Shown here: in pieces, positions 1 to 9,971 of the stretch | How the letters are laid out: each line of letters starts with the position of its first letter | Position numbering within the stretch: position 1 is the first letter of the stretch | NCBI RefSeq assembly: GCF_052324685.1 | Contig: NC_135212.1 | Coordinates: 2,745,652-2,809,651, forward strand | From: Brachyhypopomus gauderio | Taxonomy: Eukaryota; Chordata; Actinopteri; Gymnotiformes; Hypopomidae | Direction: 5' to 3' | DNA length: 64,000 nucleotides | Notes under the pieces: generated by a model | What the model saw: only the letters and a program-made list of their open reading frames with translations | What the model was told of the DNA's origin: nothing | The model's database searches: none | Made by a program: the position numbers and the translations under genes

Positions 1-169
1 GGACTTGAAATTCCAAGTTTCAGACTTGGGACTTGACTTGACGGTTGCTTGTCTTGACTCGAGACTTGACTTGAGTTGACTGTCTTTGCTTGAGACTTGA
101 CTCGGGACTTGAGGATAAAGACTTGGCCTTACTTGAGACTTGCAAAACACTGACTTGGTCCCACCTCTG
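1..169 (-). mobile_element. End of a hAT-like nonautonomous element (cut by window edge)
   Basis: This is the reverse complement of the left end of the element at 32045-33455: runs of CAAGT/ACTTG-type words ending in CCCACCTCTG at 169. Only one end is inside the window. The next bases (170-177, TCTAATAC) could be the target duplication, but the partner copy lies outside. Confidence 0.7.
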
Positions 170-985
170 TCTAATACTTTATACATGTCTGACAATTATC
201 CAAGCAACCAATCCAAAAATGGGGCAAACCAGAATCATTCAATCACAAACCATAACAAATCGGTACACATGAATTCAATCAAATTTACAGAACACCCACA
301 ATATCACCACATCACACAAACACGCTATCTATCGCTCTCTCTCTCTCTCTTTCTTTCTCTCTAATCCCCCACATCTTTCCTATACTGCCTGGTCTATGCG
401 GTTTTTATCCCACGTTGGGGTGCACATCACGACCAGTCCACCAATCGATGAGGAATCTGGGGGCAAGGCGTGGTGAAGTAGTAGTGATGAGAATGAGTGG
501 CGGAATAAAAAAGACGATAGCGGAGCAGACGGAAAAAACAGAAACAGCAACAACAATATAAATAACAACACAAACCACGCAGGGCTGTAACAGTGCAATA
601 CCTCCATTTACATGCACAGGTATGGCTCGATGTCACTGCTATTTGACACAGGCTGTGATGATGTAAACAGAGCAGACTGACAGTCACAGTCCAATTAACA
701 GTCCTATTAAAATGGTTTAACCAGTTAATCCAGGTTGATTTTAACTTGGGCTATTCAAGGTACAAGGATTCAGACAAATGAATGCTCAGATCAAGATGCT
801 CACTCTCATGACGGTGCACATGATGTTCCTCATGACATTTTGTGACAGTGAAAGATTTTCTCATTTGTAGAGAGGACATGCTGATGTCTGAAGCTGCCCT
901 GCTGTACATGATCAGTGGAGAATGGTGCTACACCACAGTCACATTTTCAGCTGTAGCTTCACTGTGTGAATATGACTTTCACTTT
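170..985. other. Intergenic; duplicated at 56990-57820
   Basis: No gene is supported. The stretch holds a CT-rich microsatellite near 329-361 and is nearly identical to 56990-57820, the matching spacer of the second VH group II copy. Short open frames in it are not conserved between the two copies. Confidence 0.6.
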
Positions 986-1024
986 GGTTTTAGTACAGCT
1001 GCTTCACCAACTACAGTCACTGTG
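986..1024 (-). promoter_or_regulatory. V(D)J recombination signal of VH 1.0 kb
   Basis: Minus strand: heptamer CACAGTG (1018-1024), 23-bp spacer, nonamer ACTAAAACC (986-994). The heptamer is consensus and the nonamer differs from ACAAAAACC at one base. The 23-bp spacer is the VH type. Confidence 0.93.
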
Positions 1025-1533
1025 TCTGTCGAGCACAGTAATAAACAGCAGTGTCCTCTGCTGTCAGACTCTTGGCCTCTAAGAACTGCGTGCTTGTGGA
1101 GACGTCTTCAGACAAAATGAACTGTCCTCTCATGGAGTCGGCATACGTGGGCTCATCAGTACTGCCAGAGTTGACAAATCCAATCCACTCCAGTGCTCTC
1201 CCTGGTTTCTGCCGTATCCAGTGCATGAAGTATTCAGTCATGTCATATCCAGATATCTGGCAGGATATCTTCACACCCTGTCCAGGTCTCTTGACCTGAG
1301 ATGGAGACTGCTCCATGCTGATTTCTTGACAATTAAGACCTATTAATACAAACGATACAACAGACAGCATAACAAATAAGGAAAAACACAGAAGGACAAG
1401 TCCCAGTAAAACTGACTTGGTTATACTAAATAATCTGCATATTCTAATTTTCTGAATAGTATTGTCATTAGTAATTACTTTGTATGGCCCACATGACGAA
1501 ACAAAGAATGCTCACAAGCCCCATTTGCCCCAT
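1025..1533 (-). CDS. Immunoglobulin heavy-chain V segment, group II (1.0 kb)
   Basis: Germline VH segment that would encode the variable domain of an Ig heavy chain after V-D-J joining. The leader exon is 1479-1533 (18 codons plus one base, donor GTAATT). The intron is 1340-1478, and the V exon 1025-1339 follows a TTAATAG acceptor. The split codon joins in frame, giving a hydrophobic signal peptide (GLVSILCFVMWAI). The V exon shows the first Cys (KISCQIS), the core Trp ([16 protein letters not shown]) and [10 protein letters not shown]. An octamer-like site lies 91 bp before the first ATG and an RSS follows directly. There are no stops, so it looks functional. Its duplicate is at 57.9 kb, with differences mainly in CDR1 and CDR2. 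Confidence 0.93.
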
Positions 1534-1564
1534 TTTAGTCTAAAGCTAAAGAGTAAGTCCTGTG

Positions 1565-1631
1565 CTATATATGCTGGTACAGCTTTATACAATGTATGAC
1601 CATGTAAAGATGGAGGAGCCTGAATTTACAT
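1565..1631 (-). promoter_or_regulatory. VH promoter: octamer-like site and TATA
   Basis: Minus strand ATGTAAAT at 1624-1631 (one mismatch to ATGCAAAT), then a CATATATAG TATA-like box near 1565-1574, in the expected order ahead of the leader exon. The same pair occurs before the 57.9-kb copy. Confidence 0.7.
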
Positions 1632-2246
1632 ATTCCATGTAGAAACTTCCTGTTGTGCTTTTTGACATGCAAGTATGAGGCCAGTGTATTCACATCGTGG
1701 CAAAATATGGCTGAATATGTGTGTGATGTTTCTCTTTTTCATAACAAAAATGAATGTGAGTGAGCTGATCTGACGCTGGGGACATGCAGTGAATATGCTT
1801 CAGTGAGTAGTGTGGCAGGATTTTACATCTGTGAACATCTTTTTACCATAACCCATCACATTTGATTGCTTTACACATTAATACACTGCATTATCTTGAG
1901 TGACATGACATACAGCATCAAGTTTCCTACGTTTTACGCTTGTCTCTTGGAATGTATACAGTGGAATTTTCTTGGTGTTGTTGTAAACATCTGTCACACA
2001 CACACACCAATTCTGTTATTAGATGCCTGCCTGACTCAGGCTAGCCAACATATAAGTTAACTGCTATACAGCTCAGTTTATGAGAACTTTTAAGTCGCCA
2101 CAAAATATGGTAAAATATATTTTTAAAGAATATACTGCATACTACTAGGCTTTTCAGGATTCTTGACTACAGATAATACACTTTTGACTCTGACAAACTA
2201 AATGTCAAACAGTTGCCTCAGTAACTCCACTAGTTCATGGTTTAGT
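1632..2246. other. Intergenic between VH segments
   Basis: No gene is seen. The part from about 1850 onward is repeated near 27940-28310 and 58570-58900, so it belongs to the triplicated group I VH block. Confidence 0.6.
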
Positions 2247-2284
2247 GGTTTTTGAACAGTTCATTGGCTTGTTGTGTCACAGTG
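2247..2284 (-). promoter_or_regulatory. V(D)J recombination signal of VH 2.3 kb
   Basis: Minus strand: heptamer CACTGTG (2278-2284), 22-bp spacer, nonamer TCAAAAACC (2247-2255). Confidence 0.92.
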
Positions 2285-2713
2285 ACTCTCGTGCACAGTA
2301 ATAAACAGCCGTGTCTTCAGTTTTCAGACTCTTCACCTGCAGGTACAGCATGTTTTTACTGGTGTCTTTAGTGATGGAGAACTGGCCCTGGAGAGACTGG
2401 GCAAATATAGTGCCTGTGCCACCATCAATGAGCCCAATCCATTCCAGTGCTTTTCCTGGTTTCTGACGGATCCAGTGCATCCAGTAGCTGCTCATTGAGA
2501 ATCCCGACACAGTACAGGACAGAGTGGTGGACTCTCCTGGTCTCCCCACCACAGAGTCAGAGGAGGTCAACGACTGACCATAAACACCTGAAAAACAGAA
2601 AATTACAGATGTCAAAAGAAATGTAATATTAAAAGTGCTTGTTAAAATGTTATGATTAGAGGTTTCTCACATGAAGCAAAAGCAAGAAGAATTCCATACT
2701 GCAGCATATTCAT
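2285..2713 (-). CDS. Immunoglobulin heavy-chain V segment, group I (2.3 kb)
   Basis: Germline VH segment. The leader exon 2671-2713 encodes [14 protein letters not shown] plus one base, with donor GTGAGA. The intron is only 83 bp (2588-2670), and the V exon 2285-2587 follows TTTTTCAG. The V exon has the first Cys (LSCTVSG), [16 protein letters not shown] and [10 protein letters not shown], with CDR1 GFSMSSYW. A perfect octamer lies 147 bp before the first ATG. It belongs with the 28.6 and 59.5 kb segments, and the three are members of a triplicated block. It looks functional. Confidence 0.94.
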
Positions 2714-2777
2714 CACTACAATCTCAATGTCTTCAGCGAGAGAAATCAGACATACCAGTGGTTCAGTAGGTAAAGCC

Positions 2778-2867
2778 ATTTATATCTGTGTCCTAATGAG
2801 GGGGTGTGTGCTTAACCCTGACACAGGTCAAGAATACAAATTACTCATTATATATGTAAATTTGCAT
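2778..2867 (-). promoter_or_regulatory. VH promoter: perfect octamer and TATA
   Basis: Minus strand ATGCAAAT at 2860-2867 is an exact Oct-site octamer. TATAAAT at 2778-2784 lies between it and the leader exon. Confidence 0.85.
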
Positions 2868-3361
2868 TGCACTGCACATTACAACTGCAGGTGTGTTGAG
2901 GATTTATATCTACAATGTCATTTAGAGGTCAAAACAAGGGAGAACCTTGGATGAAGGTAAATATTAATGAATCTCTTGAATTAATGTGTTATTGAATTTG
3001 TTATTGATATTTTCACCACTGTGGGAACACTGCAACATATTCAATAATTTGTTTTTCTACCATGAAACAGACAGGTCTCTGCAGATATTCAGTACCATCA
3101 TTCCTCAGCATCTGATTGGACGGTTGAAAGTGCTCTGCCTGAACACTTTGTTCTGCAACTGAAACTTGTGACTTCAGTGAGTCCAGATTGGGAGCTCCAC
3201 GCAGTTGCTTAGTGATCACCTAGCAGGGAATCTCATTTAGACCCTCCACATGTTTTCAAGATAATACTGCAGCCAAACTCAGAAATAATGTAGAATGTTT
3301 GAACATTTCTTATAACACAGAACATGATTTTGTTATTGTGTCTCTAAGACACTCTAAGTAT
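2868..3361. other. Intergenic
   Basis: No gene is recognised. The part up to about 3010 is shared with 29171-29310, downstream of which the two copies diverge. Confidence 0.5.
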
Positions 3362-3580
3362 GTGTCTTCACTCATCAGACTAGTCATGTGGATATTATAT
3401 GCTCTTGTCTCTAGAGTTTGTGAACCTTCCTTTAAGGGTTGAATAAAATTTGATGCTACTGCTGTCATAAATGTGGGATATCCACTCCAGTCCTGATCCA
3501 GGAGGCTGCATAAATGTCAGCGTGTGAGGCTCAGGTTTAAGGACAGCAAAGGTGCTCAGTTAGTGTCTGAACCCTCACAC
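3362..3580 (-). pseudogene. VH pseudogene, group III-like, CDR1 deleted
   Basis: The minus strand shows a TTTGCAG acceptor at 3581-3583. After it come a readable QTLTE start, then in another frame LKPEPHTLT (FR1), PPGSGLEWIS (FR2), a CDR2 and KGRFTNSRDKS (FR3), followed by in-frame stops. The first Cys region, CDR1 and the Trp of FR2 are missing because FR1 is joined almost directly to FR2. With a frameshift, a deletion and stops it cannot encode a V domain. No usable RSS was found. Confidence 0.85.
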
Positions 3581-3752
3581 CTGCAAAAATATGAAAACAG
3601 AAAGAGAAAGAAAAAAAGTAAATTATCGGTATATATATTCGTTAAATAATCTCTTTCTATGCTCACCTATAAGAAAAATAATAAAATCCAATAACAATGA
3701 AAGTAGAAAGCTATTCAATATATGCTGGACAATCATGTGTAACATTACAAAT

Positions 3753-4095
3753 TGTTACGGTGGGAGGAGGCAGACATGACAAGGCACGTAGCGGTGAAAC
3801 TTATACGTTTAATAAACAAAACAGTAGAGTCCAGCGTGGATAGTGCACAGCACTCTTTACATTCAAACACAAAGAGGCACGAGCTTTAGACAAAGACGAG
3901 TATGGGACATTGCGTGAACGCACATTAAATAGATGGACTAGACAATCCCCCGTGATCATGAGACGAGCCACAGGTGAGACCAATGAACACGCTCACAAAC
4001 GACCCACACCCACTGAAATACAAACATAGACATAATCAGATGCAGATGACATAAACACACACCCAAAAGAAGGGGTCCGGAGCTGTTCCGTGACA
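3753..4095. mobile_element. Solo LTR (343 bp) with 5-bp target duplication CAAAT
   Basis: Starts TGTTACGG and ends CCGTGACA, flanked by CAAAT at 3748-3752 and 4096-4100. It has the same length and is clearly related to the intact LTR at 16631-16973. A TTTAATAAAC word could serve as polyadenylation signal. Orientation is probably minus, by analogy with the 16.6-kb element. Confidence 0.88.
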
Positions 4096-4235
4096 CAAAT
4101 ATGCATGTTACATACAGTAATCCTTACTGAGAAGTTATGCCTGCCTGGACTGCCCTCTAGAGTTTGTGTGGGTGTGGGTGCAAATATGTCAAATGTGTAC
4201 TAAAGGTTTAGCTTATTTTGATTTGTTTTACACAT

Positions 4236-4650
4236 TTACATTTACATTTATGGCATTTAGCAGACGCTCTTATCCAGAGCGACTTACAAAAGTGCTATGT
4301 AGTTGCTTGGAATCTCCAAGGTAGAATAGATAGTCCTGAACACAAGGTACTCTAAAGCTGGAAAAACCACTAGACTAAAGTCAAATGATACCTAACAATT
4401 ATACTTGAATATACACATCCCCTGAGGAAAAAGACAGTAAACAATTCCTATAACCCAATTATGCACAATACCTGAGGAAAGAGATGATAAAGTACAATAG
4501 ACAAAGCATAATTATGCAAAGTGCACTTGAAAGAGGTGGGTCTTCAGTCGGCGTCTGAAGACAGCAAGTGACTCCGATGTTCGGACACACAAGGGAAGTT
4601 CATTCCACCACAAGGAACACAAGGTAACATTTTCAAAAGGATCCTAGAAT
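4236..4650 (-). mobile_element. 3' end of an L2/jockey-type LINE
   Basis: Read on the minus strand, a stretch near 4520-4620 encodes a WNELPLC...RRLKTHLFQ-type ending, the usual C-terminus of these reverse transcriptases. It continues into the widespread teleost tail around 4237-4300 (ACATTTACATTTA repeats, GCAGACGCTCTTATCCAGAG). The element is 5'-truncated, with no RT domain remaining. Confidence 0.7.
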
Positions 4651-4744
4651 CTGTATAAAGTCTAAGAATCTTGTGTCTGAAGTGTTGTACAGACAGTCCA
4701 GTGTGTCATGGCTGTGTCTTTGTAACAGGTACAGTACACTGATG

Positions 4745-4894
4745 CATCTTCAGTATGAAGATTATCTGCCTGTACAGTCACTGTGATGCTGTTGTCATCT
4801 TTACTGAACCTATTGAAATAATACTGAAATAATTCACTCAAATAATAGTTTTCTGAACTTAATGATATAGTGAACTTGCTTTTCAGAGAATCTA
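4745..4894 (-). pseudogene. VH relic (FR3 fragment, group IV-like)
   Basis: The plus strand aligns by eye with the FR3-coding part of the 23.5-kb VH. Shared landmarks are CTTCAG..TGAAGATT, CCTGTACAGTCACTGTG, CATCTTTACTGAAC and GAACTTGCTTTTCAGAGAAT. An AT-rich insertion of roughly 60 bp splits it. No leader, V core or RSS survives. It is shorter and more decayed than the relic at 3.4 kb. Confidence 0.7.
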
Positions 4895-5377
4895 TGTGGT
4901 CTACTTCCTGCTTTCTTGCTCTCGCATTTTTGGTTTTGGAAATTCTACATTTTTGACCTTTGCTGGTTTTGAAAATTCTACATTTTTGACCTTTTCCCTG
5001 TCGTTGTTACGCCTTCCTGGTTCAGTCTGCTTATTACAGTTTTTCTCGATTGTTTACACACATTGTCTGAAAGCATGCCTCATACTCTCAGAACTCTACA
5101 CACAAATAAAAAAAAAAACACACACAATGGGCAAAACCCCTCAGTTCTCTTTCAAAATGAAACTTTACATTCAGAACAATGTTATCTCTTCTCAAAATGG
5201 TATTTTGTTCTCAGATGACACACACAAACCATCATATGAATAGACATTTAAAAGAACCAGTTGAACATTGATGTGCTCAATGTAAAACACTATGATGAAT
5301 GGAAAACACTTCTCCATTCATCATAATGACTTAGGCCTTTTTTTGTTCAGTGTTACACTTACTACACACAGGAAATA
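4895..5377. other. AT-rich intergenic
   Basis: Nothing recognised. A plus-strand open frame of about 115 codons here is compositionally biased and has no family features. Confidence 0.5.
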
Positions 5378-5755
5378 CAGTGGGATGCGAAAGTTTGGGC
5401 ACCCTTGTTAATTTTCCTGATTCACCTTTATAAATCATTGAATGTTTGGATAAAAAAAATTCAGTTAAATATATCATATAGGGGACAAACACAGTGATAT
5501 TTGAGAAGTGAAATGAAGTTTTTATGATTTACAGAAAGTGTGCAATAATTGTCTAAACAAAAATAGGCAGGTGCATAAATTTGGGCACTGTTGTCATTTT
5601 AATGATTTCAAAAGCTTTAAAATGACTTATTGGAACTCAAATTTGATTTGGTAAGTTCAGTGACCCTTGACCTCCATACACAGGTGACTCCAATTATGAG
5701 AAAGGGTAATTAAGGGTGGAAATTGTTTGTTTTTCTCCTCTGCATCTTCTCTGAA
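5378..5755 (+). mobile_element. Tc1-like transposon, 5' part (continues at 8985)
   Basis: Begins after a TA dinucleotide with CAGTGGGATGCGAAAGTTTGG, the characteristic end of a fish Tc1-like family. It runs through the noncoding 5' region to CTCTGAAGAAT. The next part of such an element, the transposase start, is found only at about 8985. The copy is therefore split by a 3.2-kb insertion. Confidence 0.8.
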
Positions 5756-6002
5756 GAATCCTTGGGCAGTGGTTAGGTGAGGATCCAACTTGTAAGCTAT
5801 GTGCAGGAAGTGGTACATTGAAGCACATCCTGTCGGCATGCAATGTGAGTTTGTCACAGGGACGTTATACGAACGTCCCTTGCACTTGAGAAGAAGCGGT
5901 TGGAAGTTAATGGCATGCCAGTTGCAAGTTCCAATAGAGTAATTAGGTTTGTGTGTAAGGAGCAGCGTAGCAAGGAGCCAGCACAGTCTTCAAAAGTTGG
6001 TG
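5756..6002 (+). mobile_element. R4/Dong-type LINE fragment: CCHC finger (continues at 8007)
   Basis: The plus-strand frame reads WLGEDPTCKLCAGSGT followed by LKHILSACN. This is the C..C..H..C finger that precedes the restriction-like endonuclease in R2/R4-type non-LTR retrotransposons. The frame continues to SKVGGK at about 6002, where an L2/jockey LINE is inserted, and resumes at 8007. The element is 5'-truncated: no reverse transcriptase motif precedes the finger. Confidence 0.75.
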
Positions 6003-8006
6003 GTAAGTCAATCAATCAATCAATCAATCAAAGTTTATTTGTATAGCGCTTTTAACAACTCAAGTTGTCGCAAAGCAGCTTTACAGGGTTTACAAGGTTA
6101 ACAATACTATGGGTCCAGAACCCTAATGAGCAAGCCAAAGGCGACAGTGGCGAGGAAAAACTCCCTATGATGGTGAGGAATAGGAAGAAACCTCGGGAGA
6201 ACCAAGACTCAAAAGGGAACCCATCCTCCATTGGGCGGCCCGTTAACACACAAATACACAAGTCACACATAATTCACACAATCAGACTAGGTAAAAGGTA
6301 GAATTGAAAGTTCTGGGTTTTGATATTGTCACTGTAAATGTCTGTTGATGAATGCCAGGCTTTCATTCCGTGTCGGAGCAGTGATGCTGGTATTGTAGGC
6401 TCCGACTGCAGTGTTACTCCCCAGGTGAACCCCGGTATCAGCACATCCACCGGCAGCCAGACCATCCCCCAGGTGCCTGCAGGTGCCTGTATCCAATCGT
6501 CTTGGGTAGAGCCATGCAAGAAGATAGATAATACAGACTGAGTGGACATGAATTTAAACCACCGTTGATTTAAATGTACGTAGCTCACGTGCCAGTGATC
6601 AGCATGTGGCTCCGGCAGACTAATCTATAGCAGCATAACTAAAGGGAGAGGTTCAGAGGTGACCACAGGCATGAGGGCTCACTGAGACATTGCTTTCCAG
6701 TCAAGTCATAGTCACAAATAGAGTGATGCCAAGACACAGCTGGATGACAGCATCAACATCTCAGATCACCAGAAATCTCAACGTCTGGGGGCCCCCAAGC
6801 CCCTACACCTTACAAGGGGAATTTTAGCTGAAGGCTTGACTAAACAGGTGAGTCTTAAGTCTAGATTTAAAGATTGGAACTGTGTCAGAGTCTCGGATTG
6901 GAGCTGGAAGGCTATTCCATAATTGAGGGGCTTTAAAAGAGAAAGCTCTGCCTCCGGCTGTAGTTTTACTAATTTTTGGAACTACGAGAAATCCAGCATT
7001 TTGGGAGCGCAAAGGGCGAGATGGGTTGTAGTAATCAATGAGTTCACTCAGATATTGTGGGGCAAGACCATTTAACGCCTTATAGGTTAACAGGAGAACT
7101 TTAAATTCAATGCGATGTTTAATCGGCAGCCAGTGTAGTGCAGCGAGAGTGGGACTAATATGATCGAATTTCCTAGCCTTGGTTAGGACTCTAGCTGCGG
7201 CATTTTGTACAAGTTGTAGCTTCTTTATGGACTGTTTAGAGCATCCAATTAGAAGACTATTACAGTAGTCCAATCTCGACGAGACAAAAGCATGAACTAG
7301 CTTCTCTGCATCAGCTAAAGAAAGTAAGTGTCTCAGCTTGGCAATATTACGTAAATGGAAAAAGGCAGCCTTAGTGACATTGCATACATGTGTGTCAAAT
7401 GAAAGATCAGAATCAATAGTGACACCTAAACTTTTTGCAGTAGATTTTGGTGTTACTGAAAAACCATCTAGGGTAAGGGGAATATCAGCCCAATTGCTTC
7501 TAACAGCTTTAGGCCCAAGAATCAGTACCTCAGTCTTGTCAGAATTTAGTTTAAGAAAATTAGACGCCATCCAGTTTTTAATATCCTGGACGCAGTTCTC
7601 AATCTTGAGAGTTGTGGTGGTATCATCTGGATTAGAAGATATATACAACTGAGTATCATCTGCGTAGCAATGGAAGCTAATACCATGCCTACGAATGATA
7701 GTGCCCAGTGGTAGCACATATAATGAGAATAATATGGGGCCCAGTACAGATCCTTGTGGGACACCATACTTTACTTTAGAATGCTCAGAGCATTCGTTAT
7801 TTACTAGCACAAATTGGTAACGATCTGTCAGGTAGGACCTGAACCAGGAGAGTGCTTGACCTCTTATGCCAATGAGTGTCTCCAGTCTATTAAGTAGAAT
7901 ATTATGATCAATGGTGTCAAAAGCAGCACTGAGGTCTAGCAGTATGAGAAACGAAATGTGTCCTTTATCAGAGGATATTAAGAGATCATTCAGTACTTTA
8001 GTTAGT
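6003..8006 (-). mobile_element. L2/jockey-type LINE with partial reverse transcriptase
   Basis: A minus-strand open frame (about 8003 to 6824) carries the RT domain: LLDLSAAFDTIDH, YGVPQGSVLGP, CYADDTQLY (catalytic ADD), the NSDKTEVLI region and the C-terminal RLKTHLFSQAFS. The 3' UTR runs to a (TTGA)n tail whose complement is the TCAATCAATC array at 6009-6030. The N-terminal endonuclease is missing, so the copy is 5'-truncated. It lies inside the R4/Dong-type LINE. A close relative is at 34.8 kb. Confidence 0.88.
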
Positions 8007-8984
8007 GCTGTTTCAGTGCTGTGTTTCAGTGCAGTTCAGTAAGTGGGCTGATGCAAGAGATTGGAAACAGTTGGTTGATGTAGGCTGTAAATTGCAGGTT
8101 CCAGAGTGTATTGTAGTCACAAACTTGAGGCCAGATGTTGTGTTGTATTCTGAAAGTAAGCGGATAGTGTATTTCATAGAGCTAACTGTTCCATTTGAAG
8201 ACGAAGTTGATGCAGCATATGAAAGGAAAAGGTTGAAGTATGCAGATTTGGTGGCTGAGGTAAGAGAGCGGGCTGGCAGGCACATATTAGACCTGTAGAG
8301 GTAGGGGCTAGGGGTTTTGTGGCGAAGTCTGCCACAACACTACTGGCTGAGTTTAGATTTAGAGGCTGTGTGATGAGAGCAGTGGTAAAGGAGTTGTCAG
8401 CAGTAGCTGAGAGATCTAGTCAGTGGGTGTGGCTAAGAAGGGCTGAGGTTAGGTGGGGTAAGGATAGTACTTGAAGAGATAAATTGTTTGGTGTGTGTGA
8501 TGTTGGGATATGGGTAGGATTGTCGCTTGGCTTTTCCGATAGCCGTCGGGTAGCAGGGTTGTGGGTAAATTTTGTGATGGGCTACATTGTGAGCTTGGAG
8601 GGGGGTGGGTCTGGGATGCCAGACTCCACTGATGAGTCTTCTGGAGGTGTTGGGGGCTCAATTCATCGAAACACCAATGAAGGGAGGTGCCTTCCTGATG
8701 ACCCCAAGGAAAAGCTTGCAAGGTATTGTGTGTGTCCATGTCACTTTGTTTTGAAGGTCAGTCCAGGTTTGTTTGGTGGTCTGAGTACTTGGCAGTTGAG
8801 GCAATGGACCATGAACATAGTGCGCTGTGCTTCTGGATCCTTGTCGAGCCAGTATCAGATTGTAGCTGCTGCTGTGTTCTGTTCAAGCAACTAGTGTGGG
8901 CATAGGGTGTGTGAAATCTATCTTGTCTTCTTAGTAGTATTGGGTAAGTATTATTAGATCATAGTCGTTGGTTGGTTAATACAT
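8007..8984 (+). mobile_element. R4/Dong-type LINE, restriction-like endonuclease and 3' end
   Basis: Plus-strand codons 8026-8298 read FSKWADARDW, then RPDVVLYSES, then IVYFIELTVPFEDE. This matches the RPD...E...TVPFE core of the restriction-like endonuclease that nicks target DNA in R2/R4/Dong/Rex6-like elements. A stop at 8296-8298 is followed, one frame over, by further coding-like sequence (VGARGFVAKSATT to about 8473), so the copy carries a frameshift. The 3' UTR reaches about 8984, where Tc1-like sequence resumes. The copy is inactive. Confidence 0.78.
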
Positions 8985-9282
8985 CCTAGCCAAGCCTGTT
9001 GCATGACTCTGGATGTTAGCTGCAGGATTTATCATCTTCCTGTATTATGTTACTTGAGGAGTCACAGCATGGGAGATTCAAAACAACTTTCAAATGACCT
9101 GAAAACAAAGATTGTTCACCGTCATGGTTTAGGGGAAGGATACAGAAAGCTATGTCAGAGATTTCAGCTTTCAGTCTCCAGTGTGAGAAACATTGTGAGA
9201 AAATGGAAGAAGACAGGTACAGTTCAAGTCAAGGCTTGAAGTGGCAGACCAAGCAAAATCTCGAATAAACAGAAGTGAATCA
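8985..9282 (+). mobile_element. Tc1-like transposase N-terminus (continues from 5755)
   Basis: ATG at 9070 opens MGDSKQLSNDLKTKIVHRHG and then the paired-like helix-turn-helix RFQLSVSSVRNIVRKWKKTG, the DNA-binding half of a Tc1/mariner transposase. A stop at about 9237 is followed in frame by SGRPSKIS, so that stop is premature. The DDE catalytic half is absent because a LINE tail begins at 9283. Confidence 0.85.
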
Positions 9283-9377
9283 AATCAAATCAAATCAAAT
9301 ATATTTGTATAGCGCTTTTCACAACATATGTTGTCACAAAGCGCTTTACAGGATTTACAAGTTTTAACAATCATATG
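9283..9377 (-). repeat. LINE 3' tail, first part (continues at 16297)
   Basis: ATCAAATCAAATCAAAT followed by TTGTATAGCGCTTTTCACAAC is the minus-strand tail of the same L2/jockey-type family as 6.0 kb. It is interrupted at 9377 by the BEL/Pao element. An uninterrupted copy is at 41204. Confidence 0.85.
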
Positions 9378-9823
9378 TGTTATGCCCCAGCGATAAGTTG
9401 TTTGATTTTGTAACTAAGTTGTTTCGTTACGATATGACGATAAAGCAGAGATGTATTCTGGGTAGTAAGAAGTAGCGTTTGTTATGCACCTGTCATGGTC
9501 AGTTGTGTGTTCATCCTGCCTGCAGCCATAGCTCAAACTTTCTCTCCCTCCTTGCTAAGGCATTGTCTGTGAGTACAACCTATATATTGCTTGTATGCAG
9601 ACTAGTTATACCCTGTGTTCGCTAGCATCTTTATGCATAACTAGTTACGTAGTCATGCTATGCTGCTCATCCATATGCTATGTTGACGTGTATGCTGATT
9701 GAAACGTCTCGTTGTAATTGTTACAGTTTCACAAGATTCTCACTAAACTTCATGGAAAGAATTATCCGTGTCCTGGAGTTTTTTTTGAGAGTGTTTAAAC
9801 TGATTGGAATCCAGCCCATGACA
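9378..9823 (+). repeat. BEL/Pao 5' LTR
   Basis: 446 bp, TG...CA ends, directly after the ATATG target duplication. Carries GATATGACG and GACTAGTTAT where the 3' LTR is 2 bp shorter each time. Confidence 0.93.
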
Positions 9824-9971
9824 GTGAAAAGACAGCAATACAGCTACGAGGGACGCGAGGATAGCCATAGCGTGGAGCTAATTAGTATCAGAAATACGCG
9901 ACTAACCTTCAGCTTCCAGACAGCTTCACGTTAGCCCGCTCCTCTCGATAACGATTAGCGCAACCATCGGG

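Noticed and set aside
842..1120. Plus-strand open frame over the 1.0-kb VH
   Set aside because: It is the complement of the V exon and RSS, with no family features of its own.
4896..5243. Plus-strand open frame of about 115 codons
   Set aside because: Low-complexity, hydrophobic translation of AT-rich DNA. No start context, homologue or conserved partner copy.
8005..8298. Small host gene candidate
   Set aside because: Motifs are those of an R4/Dong-type LINE endonuclease, and the frame continues with shifts on both sides.
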